Origin: Halomonas gemina | Lineage (GTDB): Bacteria > Pseudomonadota > Gammaproteobacteria > Pseudomonadales > Halomonadaceae | Assembly: GCF_023554995.1 (NCBI RefSeq) | Contig: NZ_JAMJPK010000007.1 | Span: 173,615 to 237,614 of the forward strand | Direction of reading: 5' to 3' | DNA: 64,000 bases | Program-made: the position numbers and the translations under genes | Notes under the pieces: generated by a model | What the model was told of the DNA's origin: nothing | The model's input: only the letters and a program-made list of their open reading frames with translations | The model's database searches: none | In this document: positions 18,753 through 25,772 of the stretch, piece by piece | Position numbering within the stretch: the first letter of the stretch is position 1 | Layout: each line of letters begins with the position of its first letter

Positions 18753-18785
18753 CGACGACGCTCCGGCCAGCCCGGGGCGTCGTCG
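18753..18785. terminator. Convergent hairpin between hmp and the sdhB-like gene
   Basis: Arms CGACGACGC and GCGTCGTCG pair over 9 bp with a 15-base loop. It lies 20 bp past the hmp stop and 24 bp past the sdhB-like stop on the other strand, fitting a shared terminator, though no T-run is present. Confidence 0.45.
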
Positions 18786-18809
18786 TGCTCGCGGCACTCG
18801 CGATGGGTA

Positions 18810-19520
18810 TCAGCTGCCGCGTGCCAACAACATCGCCTTGATCTGGCCGATGGCACGCATCGGATTAAGTCCCTTGGGGCACACCCAGGTGCAGTTGGCG
18901 ATCTGCCGGCAGCGGAACACGCTGAAGGGGTCGTCGAGCTCGGCCAGACGCTCATCGGTGGCGGTATCGCGGCTGTCGATCAGGAACCGATAGGCCTGGA
19001 TCAGCCCGGCCGGGCCGATGTACTTGTCGGGGTTCCACCACCAGGAGGGACAGGCCGAGCTGCAGCAGGCGCACAGGATGCACTCGTAGAGGCCGTCGAG
19101 CTTCTCGCGGTCTTCCGGGCTCTGCCGACGCTCGATGGAGGTGGGCGGTTGGTCGTTGATCAGCCAGGGGCGAATCTTCTCGAACTGGCGGAAGAACAGC
19201 GTCTGGTCCACCACCAGATCGCGTATCACCGGCATGCCCGGCAGCGGCCGCAGGGTCAGGGTATCACCGCTTGCCAGCACCTCATCCACCGGGGTGATGC
19301 AGGCCAGGCCGTTCTTGCCGTTGATGTTCATGCCGTCTGAGCCGCACACCCCCTCCCGGCAGGAGCGCCGATAGGCCAGGGTGGCATCCTGCTGCTTCAG
19401 GTGCTCAAGGAGATCGAGGACCATCGTCTTGCGGAAACGCTCCTCCACCTCCAGCGTCTCGAGGCGTGGCCGGTCATCCTGCTCGGGATGGTAGCGATAG
19501 AGCCGTACCTTGATCATCAC
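18810..19520 (-). CDS. Orphan succinate dehydrogenase iron-sulfur subunit (SdhB paralog)
   Basis: SdhB/FrdB-type protein of 236 residues with all cluster ligands. The [2Fe-2S] site uses Cys54, Cys59, an Asp at 62 and Cys74. The [4Fe-4S]/[3Fe-4S] region uses Cys147, 150, 153, 157, 204, 210 and 214 (ECILCACCSSACP and NCTWVCPKGLNP). No SdhA, C or D gene is nearby, so it must be a spare subunit for the complex encoded elsewhere or have another partner. It follows a small exported-protein gene by 69 bp, and both lie behind a near-perfect NsrR box. Expression under NO stress is inferred; function as a replacement for NO-damaged SdhB is a hypothesis. Confidence 0.85.
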   Translation of the reverse strand: MMIKVRLYRYHPEQDDRPRLETLEVEERFRKTMVLDLLEHLKQQDATLAYRRSCREGVCGSDGMNINGKNGLACITPVDEVLASGDTLTLRPLPGMPVIRDLVVDQTLFFRQFEKIRPWLINDQPPTSIERRQSPEDREKLDGLYECILCACCSSACPSWWWNPDKYIGPAGLIQAYRFLIDSRDTATDERLAELDDPFSVFRCRQIANCTWVCPKGLNPMRAIGQIKAMLLARGS

Positions 19521-19589
19521 CGCCCTCCTCCGCGCGCCATGCCGCCTGGCGGGCCAGCAGCTGCAGGCCCTGTGACCCCGTCATCCGCC

Positions 19590-19934
19590 TCACTCGCGCC
19601 AGTAGTCGTTGGCCGCGGCAACGGTCTGGAAATGCGTGGCGATGACGTGGGAGGCCGCGATCAGGCTGTCAGGGTCCTCGGCATACTCGGGACGCTGCGC
19701 CTTGCGCACCTCGGCATCCGGCTGGGTCGTCCCCACCCCCTTCTGGGAAAGCGTCACCGCCAGGGCGAAGCCCTCCTGGGGCGTCTCGGTGATCAGGCTC
19801 GGCAGCCAGGTATCGCCGGACTCCTTCGCTTCATGGTCCTCCGCCATGGCGGCACTGCCCAGCAGCAGCGAAATGGTCAGCAGCAGTACACCACCAGCCT
19901 TGCCCGAAGCGGGGGCCTGAAAAATGGGCAACAT
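19590..19934 (-). CDS. Small exported protein of unknown function, NsrR-controlled
   Basis: Protein of 114-115 residues, not recognised. A signal peptide spans about residues 1-31 (hydrophobic core GGVLLLTISLLLGSAAMA). The mature part is about 84 residues, acidic, without Cys, and has one aromatic-rich C-terminus (AANDYWRE). I chose the ATG at 19934 because an AGGAGG site precedes it. A longer reading to 19973 starts inside the NsrR box. It is the first gene of a two-gene unit with the orphan sdhB-like gene. Confidence 0.72.
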   Translation of the reverse strand: MLPIFQAPASGKAGGVLLLTISLLLGSAAMAEDHEAKESGDTWLPSLITETPQEGFALAVTLSQKGVGTTQPDAEVRKAQRPEYAEDPDSLIAASHVIATHFQTVAAANDYWRE

Positions 19935-19953
19935 GGCAACCTCCTGGGTCCAT

Positions 19954-19976
19954 AAGATGCATAATTTATACATCTT
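19954..19976 (-). promoter_or_regulatory. Near-perfect NsrR operator
   Basis: Arms AAGATGCATAA and TTATACATCTT around one base form an almost perfect 11-1-11 palindrome, among the best NsrR matches in the window. It lies about 20 bp before the start of the exported-protein gene, so NsrR would directly block its promoter. Position is accurate to about one base. Confidence 0.85.
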
Positions 19977-20040
19977 TAAAAGGTAGCCAATGCCCTCCCA
20001 CCGTCAAGATTGGGCCGCCAAGACGCCGTCGGCCTGAGGC

Positions 20041-20337
20041 CTACTTCAGCCCCAGCCGCCGGGCCAGCTTGTGCAGGTTGCTGGGGTCCAGTTCCAGGCG
20101 CCGAGCCGCCGACGCCCAGCGGCCGTCGCAGGCCGCCAGCGCCTCGAGGATCGCTTGGCGCTGGGCCTGCTTCACCTGCTAGCGCAGGCTCGATGCCGCG
20201 GCCTCATCGGCATGCTCCGACGCTTGCGGTGCGCGACTGCCTTCCATTCCAGGGACGGGCAGGTCGAGCCAGGCCGGCTCCAGGGTGATGATCTCGCCGC
20301 GCCGCGCGCCCCGGCTCAGGGCCTTGAAAACAGGCTG
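20041..20337 (-). pseudogene. norR: norR remnant (C-terminal fragment with internal stop)
   Basis: Minus-strand translation gives the end of a NorR-type sigma-54 activator. A segment (ALSRGARRGEIITLEPAWL) is followed by a linker, an in-frame TAG at 20179-20181, then a Fis-type HTH ([20 protein letters not shown], continuing to [15 protein letters not shown] and a stop at 20041). The GAF and AAA+ domains are missing. The fragment is divergent from the RIC gene, the ancestral norR/ytfE layout, and its broken 5' end lies just before the intact sigma-54 promoter. This looks like a deletion that removed most of norR. Confidence 0.75.
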
Positions 20338-20345
20338 TCGGAAAC

Positions 20346-20361
20346 TGGCACGCCGCTTGCT
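20346..20361 (+). promoter_or_regulatory. Sigma-54 promoter (-24/-12) for the RIC gene
   Basis: TGGCAC, five bases, TTGCT matches the RpoN consensus exactly. It sits 41 bp before the RIC ATG. Sigma-54 promoters need an enhancer-bound activator; here the expected one, norR, is only a remnant next door. Confidence 0.72.
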
Positions 20362-20401
20362 CTATGTAAGCCATCACCTATCTGACCAAGGAGCTCCTGC
20401 C

Positions 20402-21058
20402 ATGAGCCTGATCGAACAGACCGTCGGCCGCGCCGCCCTGACCCTGCCCGGCGCCACCCGAGTGTTCCGCGACCATAATATCGACTTCTGCTGTGGCGGC
20501 CGCATCAGCCTGCGCGAGGCCGCCGAGCGCGTCGGCCTGGCCCCCGAGGCGCTGGTGGACGCGCTCGAGGCACTGCCGGCCGGGTCCAGCGACGAGCGCG
20601 ACTGGCAGTCGGCCAGCAACGATGAGCTGATCGAGCATATCCTGACCCGCTACCACGACGTCCACCGCCAGCAGCTGCCCGAACTGGTCCGCATGGCGCG
20701 TCGCGTCGAGCAGGTCCACGGCGAGCGCGACACCTGCCCCAACGGCCTGGCCGACCTGCTCACCACGATCTACCAGGAGATGGAGAGCCATATGCAGAAG
20801 GAGGAGCAGATCCTCTTTCCGATGCTGCGCCGGGGCCTGGGCGCCCAGGCTCGGGGGCCCATCGCGGTGATGCGCCACGAGCACGACGATCACGGCGAGC
20901 ACCTCGAACAGGTGCTGGCGCTGACCGACGACATCACCCCACCCAAGGGTGCCTGCACCACCTGGCGCGCACTCTATACCGGGCTGCGTGAGTTCCGTGC
21001 CGACCTGATGCAGCACATCCACCTAGAGAACAACCTGCTGTTCGAACGCGCCGGCTGA
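20402..21058 (+). CDS. ytfE: Iron-sulfur cluster repair di-iron protein (RIC/YtfE/ScdA)
   Basis: Di-iron protein that restores iron-sulfur clusters after nitrosative or oxidative damage (cytosolic; also called NorA/DnrN). It has 218 residues. An N-terminal ScdA-type domain has the DFCCGG motif (Cys30/31). A hemerythrin-like domain follows with His/Glu ligands in ILTRYHDVHR, EMESHMQKEEQILFPML, MRHEHDDHGEHL and IHLENNLLF. The ATG at 20402 has AAGGAG ahead. It is driven by a sigma-54 promoter beside a norR remnant. Confidence 0.93.
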   Translation: MSLIEQTVGRAALTLPGATRVFRDHNIDFCCGGRISLREAAERVGLAPEALVDALEALPAGSSDERDWQSASNDELIEHILTRYHDVHRQQLPELVRMARRVEQVHGERDTCPNGLADLLTTIYQEMESHMQKEEQILFPMLRRGLGAQARGPIAVMRHEHDDHGEHLEQVLALTDDITPPKGACTTWRALYTGLREFRADLMQHIHLENNLLFERAG

Positions 21059-21205
21059 ACCCCAGGCGCGCCCAACAGTGACGCGTCGCCCTGCCGGCGG
21101 CGCGCCAGGGGGCCACGGCGAAAGGCCGACTTCTGCCCGTTCTGCGACGCCAGGCCGGCCGCCTCGTCTTTTCCCGGCAAGCAACTAGGTTCACGGCATC
21201 GGCCT

Positions 21206-21224
21206 CCATGGGCATCGCCCATGG
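21206..21224. terminator. Small convergent hairpin between RIC and globin genes
   Basis: Arms CCATGGGC and GCCCATGG pair over 8 bp around ATC, just past the globin stop codon on the minus strand. No T-run. The remaining 150 bp of this gap shows GC-rich repeats (two GGCGCGCC palindromes) but no gene. Confidence 0.3.
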
Positions 21225-21242
21225 CGGGCGCGCTGCACCGGT

Positions 21243-21671
21243 CTAACCGGCGCCGACACCCCGATCGTAATGGAAGGTCATGAAGACGATGCCCGGCGTC
21301 ATCACCAGCCGCCAGGCCAGCTCGACCTCGTCATCGAACCGCTCATCGAAGGCGCGAACCGTGTCGATCAGGGTCTCGAGCCAGAGGTCATAGAGGGCCG
21401 GGGCGATATCGAGGTGGGCGCGACCGTGGCTGATCGCCACCTGCTGCAGGTAGTAGTCGGCATGGCTCGACGCGTAGAACGCCAGCAGGTGATAGAAGGC
21501 CTTCTTGAGCATGGCCCTCTGGCGTGCCATGTCGGTGTGGCGAAACTTCGCCGAGACCTCCGGGGAGGCCGCGATGAAGCGCTCATAGAAGGCCTCGAAG
21601 AACGCCTGTCCCTCGACCTCCCGGCTCAGCACCCGCACGTAACTCGCATCGAACAGGCGTTCAATGTCCAT
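21243..21671 (-). CDS. Single-domain globin
   Basis: Globin of 142 residues from the ATG at 21671; a longer TTG start at 21704 lacks a ribosome site. It has the globin helix pattern, including FYERFIAASPEVSAKFRHTD and a likely proximal His82 in QVAISHGRAHLDI. No reductase or signalling domain is attached. It is convergent with RIC and divergent from ubiU. It may bind NO or O2; no partner reductase is adjacent. Assignment to the protoglobin/sensor-globin-like group rather than Vitreoscilla hemoglobin is tentative. Confidence 0.75.
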   Translation of the reverse strand: MDIERLFDASYVRVLSREVEGQAFFEAFYERFIAASPEVSAKFRHTDMARQRAMLKKAFYHLLAFYASSHADYYLQQVAISHGRAHLDIAPALYDLWLETLIDTVRAFDERFDDEVELAWRLVMTPGIVFMTFHYDRGVGAG

Positions 21672-21795
21672 GACCGCCCCGCCTGGTGAGCATGCCTCTA
21701 CCAAGACTAGGCCAGACCCCCGGGCAGGGCCTCGCCGGAGGCCCTCTTGATGGCCTCGGCATGACCTGCATCACGCATGCGAATGCCCCTTCGCC

Positions 21796-21809
21796 ATGAC
21801 GCCAGTCAA
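21796..21809 (+). promoter_or_regulatory. Anr/Dnr-type box upstream of ubiU
   Basis: ATGACGCCAGTCAA differs from TTGAC-N4-GTCAA at one base. Centre at -41.5 predicts a start near 21844, 24 bp before ubiU. This fits low-oxygen induction of O2-independent ubiquinone synthesis. Confidence 0.6.
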
Positions 21810-21867
21810 GGGCCGGGCAGGGATGGTCGACTAGCATGGTCGGGTTTTCATCGAGAGGAGTCTCGCC

Positions 21868-22863
21868 ATGGAGCTCGTCTGCCCCGCCGGCAACCTGCCC
21901 GCCCTGAAGCGTGCCGTGGACGAGGGCGCCGATGCCGTCTATTTCGGCTTCCAGAACACCACCAACGCCCGCCAGTTCGCCGGTCTCAATTTCACCGACA
22001 AGCGCGCTCGGGAAGGCATCGAGTATGCCCATGCCCGCGGTAAGCGGGTCTTCTGCGCTATCAATACCTACCCTCAGCCGGACGGCTGGGCGATGTGGAC
22101 CCGTGCCGTGGACCAGGCCGCCGACCTCGGCGTCGATGCCCTGATCATGGCCGACATGGGGCTGCTCGACTACGCCGCCCGCCGCCACCCTACCCTTCCC
22201 CGCCATCTCTCGGTGCAGGGCTCGGCCACCAGCCATGAGGCGCTGCGCTTCTACCACGAGCAGTTCGGCATCCGGCGCGCCGTGCTGCCCCGCGTGCTCT
22301 CCATCACCCAGGTGCGCGACCTGGCGAAGCAGAGCCCGGTGGAGTTGGAAGTCTTCGCCTTCGGCAGCCTGTGCATCATGGCGGAAGGACGCTGCTACCT
22401 GTCTTCATATCTCACCGGCGAGTCCCCCAACACTCGCGGCGTCTGCTCCCCGGCGGCCCATGTGCGCTGGGAAGATACCCCGGAGGGCCTGGAATCTCGG
22501 CTCAACGGCGTGCTGATCGACCGCTACACCGCGGGTGAGAACGCCGGCTACCCCACCCTGTGCAAGGGGCGCTTCGAGGTGGGCGGCGAGACCTACCACG
22601 CCATCGAGGAGCCCACCAGCCTCAACACCCTGGAGCTGCTGCCTGAGCTTCAGGAACTGGGCATCAGTGCAGTGAAGATCGAGGGCCGCCAGCGCAGCCC
22701 GGCCTACGTATCGAAGGTCGCCGGCATCTGGCGCCAGGCCCTGGACCGCCTTGAGCGCGCCCCCGGCCACTTCAACGTCGAGCCCGCCTGGATGGCCGGC
22801 CTCGGCGAGGTCTCAGAAGGCAGCACCACCACACTGGGCGCCTACGAGCGCCGCTGGAAATAG
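21868..22863 (+). CDS. ubiU: O2-independent ubiquinone hydroxylation protein UbiU (U32 family)
   Basis: Partner of UbiV in the heterodimer that hydroxylates ubiquinone precursors without oxygen. It has 331 residues. Cys169, Cys176, Cys193 and Cys232 (GSLCIMAEGRCY, TRGVCS, TLCKGRF) occupy the same positions as the [4Fe-4S] ligands in E. coli UbiU. The start follows an AGAGGAG site. It forms an operon with ubiV and an NrdG-like gene; the third member, ubiT, is at 27925 on the other strand. Confidence 0.94.
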   Translation: MELVCPAGNLPALKRAVDEGADAVYFGFQNTTNARQFAGLNFTDKRAREGIEYAHARGKRVFCAINTYPQPDGWAMWTRAVDQAADLGVDALIMADMGLLDYAARRHPTLPRHLSVQGSATSHEALRFYHEQFGIRRAVLPRVLSITQVRDLAKQSPVELEVFAFGSLCIMAEGRCYLSSYLTGESPNTRGVCSPAAHVRWEDTPEGLESRLNGVLIDRYTAGENAGYPTLCKGRFEVGGETYHAIEEPTSLNTLELLPELQELGISAVKIEGRQRSPAYVSKVAGIWRQALDRLERAPGHFNVEPAWMAGLGEVSEGSTTTLGAYERRWK

Positions 22864-22873
22864 GAGAGAGCCC

Positions 22874-23794
22874 ATGTCTGCCACCCCCAGGCTCCAGCTG
22901 TCGCTCGGCCCGGTGCTCTTCTACTGGACCCGCGAGCGCTACGCCGATTTCTATCGCGAGGCCGCCGACTGGCCGGTGGACATCATCCATCTCGGCGAGT
23001 CGGTATGCTCGCGGCGCCGCGACATGAAGCTCGACGACTGGTTGGGCATCGGCCGCGAGCTGATCCAGAGCGGTAAGCAGGTGGTGCTGGCCAGCCAGAC
23101 CCTGATCGAGTCGGAGGCCGACCTGCGCGACCTGCGCAAGCTCTGCGACAACGGTGAATTCCTTGTCGAAGCCAACGACCAGAGCGCCCTTCAGCGCCTC
23201 TCGGCGGCAGGGCAGCCCTTCGTGGCCGGTGCCGCACTCAATCTCTACAACCCTGCGACGCTGGCAGTGCTCTCCCGCATCGGCATGCAGCGTTGGGAGG
23301 CGCCAGTGGAGATGTCCCGGGACGACCTGGCGAGGCTGCTGGCCGACTGCCGCGAGCAGGGGCTCGACGCCCCTTGCGAGGTGTTCGCCTACGGTCACCT
23401 GCCGCTGGCCTGGTCGTCGCGCTGCTTCACCGCGCGGCGCTACCAGAAGCCCAAGGATCGCTGCCAGTTCGTCTGCCAGAAGCACCCGGAGGGCCTCGCC
23501 CTGCGTACCCAGGAGGCGGACCAGGTCTTCACCCTCAACGGCATCCAGACGCTCTCCGGCGCCTGCCAGGACCTGCGCCATGAGCTACCCGACATGGCCG
23601 AGATGGGCGTGGGCGTGGCACGCCTGAGCCCGCGCCCCGAGGGCATGGCCGAAGTGGTGGCGGCCTTCGATGCGGCCCGGCGCGGCGCGCTTCCCGCCCC
23701 CGACCCGCTGGCGTTGGTGGACGCCGAGATCTGCGACGGCTACTGGCACAGCCGGCCCGGCATGGACAACACCCGCGGGGTGGCCACGCCATGA
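22874..23794 (+). CDS. ubiV: O2-independent ubiquinone hydroxylation protein UbiV (U32 family)
   Basis: Second U32 subunit (306 residues). Four Cys suit a [4Fe-4S] cluster: Cys45 (GESVCSRRR) and the trio in SSRCFTARRYQKPKDRCQFVC with the spacing known for UbiV. The ATG at 22874 is 10 bp after the ubiU stop; the longer in-frame reading overlaps ubiU. It overlaps the next gene by four bases (ATGA). Confidence 0.93.
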   Translation: MSATPRLQLSLGPVLFYWTRERYADFYREAADWPVDIIHLGESVCSRRRDMKLDDWLGIGRELIQSGKQVVLASQTLIESEADLRDLRKLCDNGEFLVEANDQSALQRLSAAGQPFVAGAALNLYNPATLAVLSRIGMQRWEAPVEMSRDDLARLLADCREQGLDAPCEVFAYGHLPLAWSSRCFTARRYQKPKDRCQFVCQKHPEGLALRTQEADQVFTLNGIQTLSGACQDLRHELPDMAEMGVGVARLSPRPEGMAEVVAAFDAARRGALPAPDPLALVDAEICDGYWHSRPGMDNTRGVATP

Positions 23795-24537
23795 TCGGGC
23801 CACTCCTGCGCCTGGAGCCCGACGAGGCCTCCGACATCCGCCTGCCGGTGGCGAGCCTGACCGCGTCGAGCACGGCGGACTTCCCCGGCCGGCGCGCCGC
23901 CGTGATCCATCTCCAGGGCTGCCCCCTGCAGTGCGGCTACTGTGAGGTGGGCGAGATGGCCAGCGCCCGCCGCGGCGAGCCCGGTGAGTGGGAGGCGATG
24001 CGCGCTTTCCTTAAGGCCCGACCCGATGGGCTCGACGCCGTGGTGTTCAGCGGCGGCGAGCCCACCCTGCACGCCGACCTGCCACGCGCCCTCGAGCAGG
24101 CGCGCGAGATGGGGCTGGCCGTGGGGCTGCATACCGCCGGCCCCTACCCGGAGCGCCTGGCCACCCTGCTGCCGCAGCTGGATTGGGTGGCCCTGGACGT
24201 CAAGGGACGCGGGCGGGAGTTCGACCGGGTCTGCGGTCGGCCTGGCATCTGGCAGCGGCATGCCCGTAGCCTCTCGCTGCTGCTGGAGGGCGATATCCCC
24301 TTCGAGTGCCGCACCACGGTGCACTGGCGAGACTTCGCCCTGGACGACCTGGAGCGCCTGGCCATGACGCTTGCCGACTGCGGCGTGCGTCGCTATGCCC
24401 TGCAGGTGGCGCGGATGGAGCGCTGCCGCGACCCCGACTACTGCCTGCCGGTGGCGGGCGCCCCGCCCCGGGAGGCGCTGGAGACCTTGGTGCGTCGGCT
24501 AAACCGCCATTTCGATCACTTCGAACTGCGTGGGTAA
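23791..24537 (+). CDS. NrdG-like radical SAM activating protein
   Basis: Radical SAM protein (248 residues) with CPLQCGYC (CxxxCxxC) cluster motif and SGGEPTLH. It resembles anaerobic ribonucleoside-triphosphate reductase activating proteins. It is translationally coupled to ubiV. There is no nrdD (class III reductase) in the window; instead a class II enzyme that needs no activase lies just downstream. Either nrdD is elsewhere, or this protein serves another glycyl-radical or quinone-related target. Family is clear; target is unknown. Confidence 0.85.
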   Translation: MIGPLLRLEPDEASDIRLPVASLTASSTADFPGRRAAVIHLQGCPLQCGYCEVGEMASARRGEPGEWEAMRAFLKARPDGLDAVVFSGGEPTLHADLPRALEQAREMGLAVGLHTAGPYPERLATLLPQLDWVALDVKGRGREFDRVCGRPGIWQRHARSLSLLLEGDIPFECRTTVHWRDFALDDLERLAMTLADCGVRRYALQVARMERCRDPDYCLPVAGAPPREALETLVRRLNRHFDHFELRG

Positions 24538-24665
24538 GTACTGGATTACGTTCAACATCACCAAAGGCCACAAACATTTATTATCCTTAATGGTGATGGA
24601 AATTGTGATGGTGATAGCACGCTTCAACTTACTCATTGGCCAATCTCCGGAATGAGCTTCTGCCG

Positions 24666-24695
24666 TTGACGAGCTAGACCACCAGCACCTACAAT
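24666..24695 (+). promoter_or_regulatory. Sigma-70-type promoter for candidate small RNA
   Basis: TTGACG (-35), an 18-base spacer, then TACAAT (-10). It lies in a lower-GC intergenic stretch with no ORF behind it and is followed about 100 bp later by an intrinsic terminator. Transcription would start near 24702. Confidence 0.5.
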
Positions 24696-24701
24696 ACATT
24701 C

Positions 24702-24814
24702 GACCAAGAAAGTAGGTAGGTTATGGGGCCCAGACCAAGGGCAGGCAGACAATGCCCTTGATTCTGCTCTCTAGTCCTCCCAAGAAGGGGCGCTCTCAAT
24801 GAGCGCCCTTTTTT
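24702..24814 (+). ncRNA. Candidate small regulatory RNA (about 113 nt)
   Basis: A predicted promoter, a free-standing hairpin at 24736-24760 (arms CAAGGGCA and TGCCCTTG) and a strong intrinsic terminator at 24788-24814 define a short transcription unit with no credible reading frame. It lies between the NrdG-like gene and nrdJb, transcribed toward nrdJb, so antisense action on the nrdJb 3' end is also possible. No known RNA family was recognised. Confidence 0.5.
24788..24814 (+). terminator. Intrinsic terminator
   Basis: Arms GGGCGCTC and GAGCGCCC (8 bp) around TCAAT, followed by six T. This is a classical rho-independent terminator on the plus strand. It could end the candidate RNA or read-through from ubiUV. 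Confidence 0.88.
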
Positions 24815-24830
24815 GTGTCTTTTCTTTAGC

Positions 24831-25583
24831 TTACCCGCACTTGGACCAGCCGCAGCCGGAGTAGCAGGTGGGGCAACCGTCCATCATGATCAGCTCGCCG
24901 TTGCACTCGGGGCAGTGGCCGACCACGGTGGGACCGTCGCCCTTGGCATGTGAGGCCTCCTGCGCCTTGCGCTCGGCCTGCTCGATCTCCTCCGGGGTGG
25001 GCGGCTGCCAGGGATGGCCGCTGGCCAGGCGCTGGGCATAGCGGCTGACCAGTTCCTCCACCGGCACCTGGTTGCCGTCCTGGTCGAGGAAGCCGCGGCG
25101 GTAGAGGATCTGCTGGATCGACCAGGCGATGGCCGCGACCTCGGAGTCATGGAACATCGGCTTGCCCCAGCGGTTCATGCCGCAGCGCACCAGGCCCTTG
25201 TCCCAGGCCACCTTGCGCAGGTCGGCCACCGCCTGGGTGACATAGCCGCCGCGGGCGGCCAGCGACAGGCTGCGCATGGTGGCGGTGATCCACTGGTGCT
25301 CGCTGGAGAGCTGGCCGGAGGGGAAGAAGAACTCCACCGGGCGCTCGATCACCACGCGCTTGCCGTTGAGCACGCCCTCCACCGGCATGAACGACACCAG
25401 CAGGTAGACCTTCTTGCGCCCCTCGGCCCCGACGTAGGAGATCTTCTCCGACACGGCCTCCAGGGTGCCCTCGGGGCGCGAGGGAATGCGCACCGTGAGC
25501 GGGTTCTCCTCGGCGAGCGGCGGCTCCTCCACCGCCTTCTTGACGCTGTAGGACACGATCTTGGAATTGATCTCGACGGCCAT
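24831..25583 (-). CDS. nrdJb: Class II ribonucleotide reductase small component NrdJb
   Basis: C-terminal part of a split B12-dependent ribonucleotide reductase (250 residues), as in Pseudomonas NrdJa/NrdJb. The C-terminus has a Cys-rich motif (HCPECNGELIMMDGCPTC, then YSGCGWSKCG) with zinc-ribbon and redox Cys that reduce the active site. The ATG at 25583 was chosen; upstream in-frame sequence is not family-like. It is 189 bp downstream of nrdJa, a gap with a small hairpin but no gene. Confidence 0.9.
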   Translation of the reverse strand: MAVEINSKIVSYSVKKAVEEPPLAEENPLTVRIPSRPEGTLEAVSEKISYVGAEGRKKVYLLVSFMPVEGVLNGKRVVIERPVEFFFPSGQLSSEHQWITATMRSLSLAARGGYVTQAVADLRKVAWDKGLVRCGMNRWGKPMFHDSEVAAIAWSIQQILYRRGFLDQDGNQVPVEELVSRYAQRLASGHPWQPPTPEEIEQAERKAQEASHAKGDGPTVVGHCPECNGELIMMDGCPTCYSGCGWSKCG

Positions 25584-25772
25584 CAGGAGGCTCCTCCGGA
25601 AAGTTGTTGGGTGGCACTGGGCGTCCATCGCTCGGGACTGATCCGGCGAAGAGCCTGCGAGGAGGCGCTGTAAACCCTTCCCTGGGCGCTACCGACGCCA
25701 TCCATGGCGTAGGACCTCCTCTTCGGCTCATCCCCGGCGCCCCTCGCTGAAGGCAAGCGCGAGAATACTGGC

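Noticed and set aside
24499..24699. Possible 66-residue minus-strand protein between the NrdG-like gene and nrdJb
   Set aside because: No ribosome site and repetitive Ile/Thr sequence; the gap fits a small RNA better.
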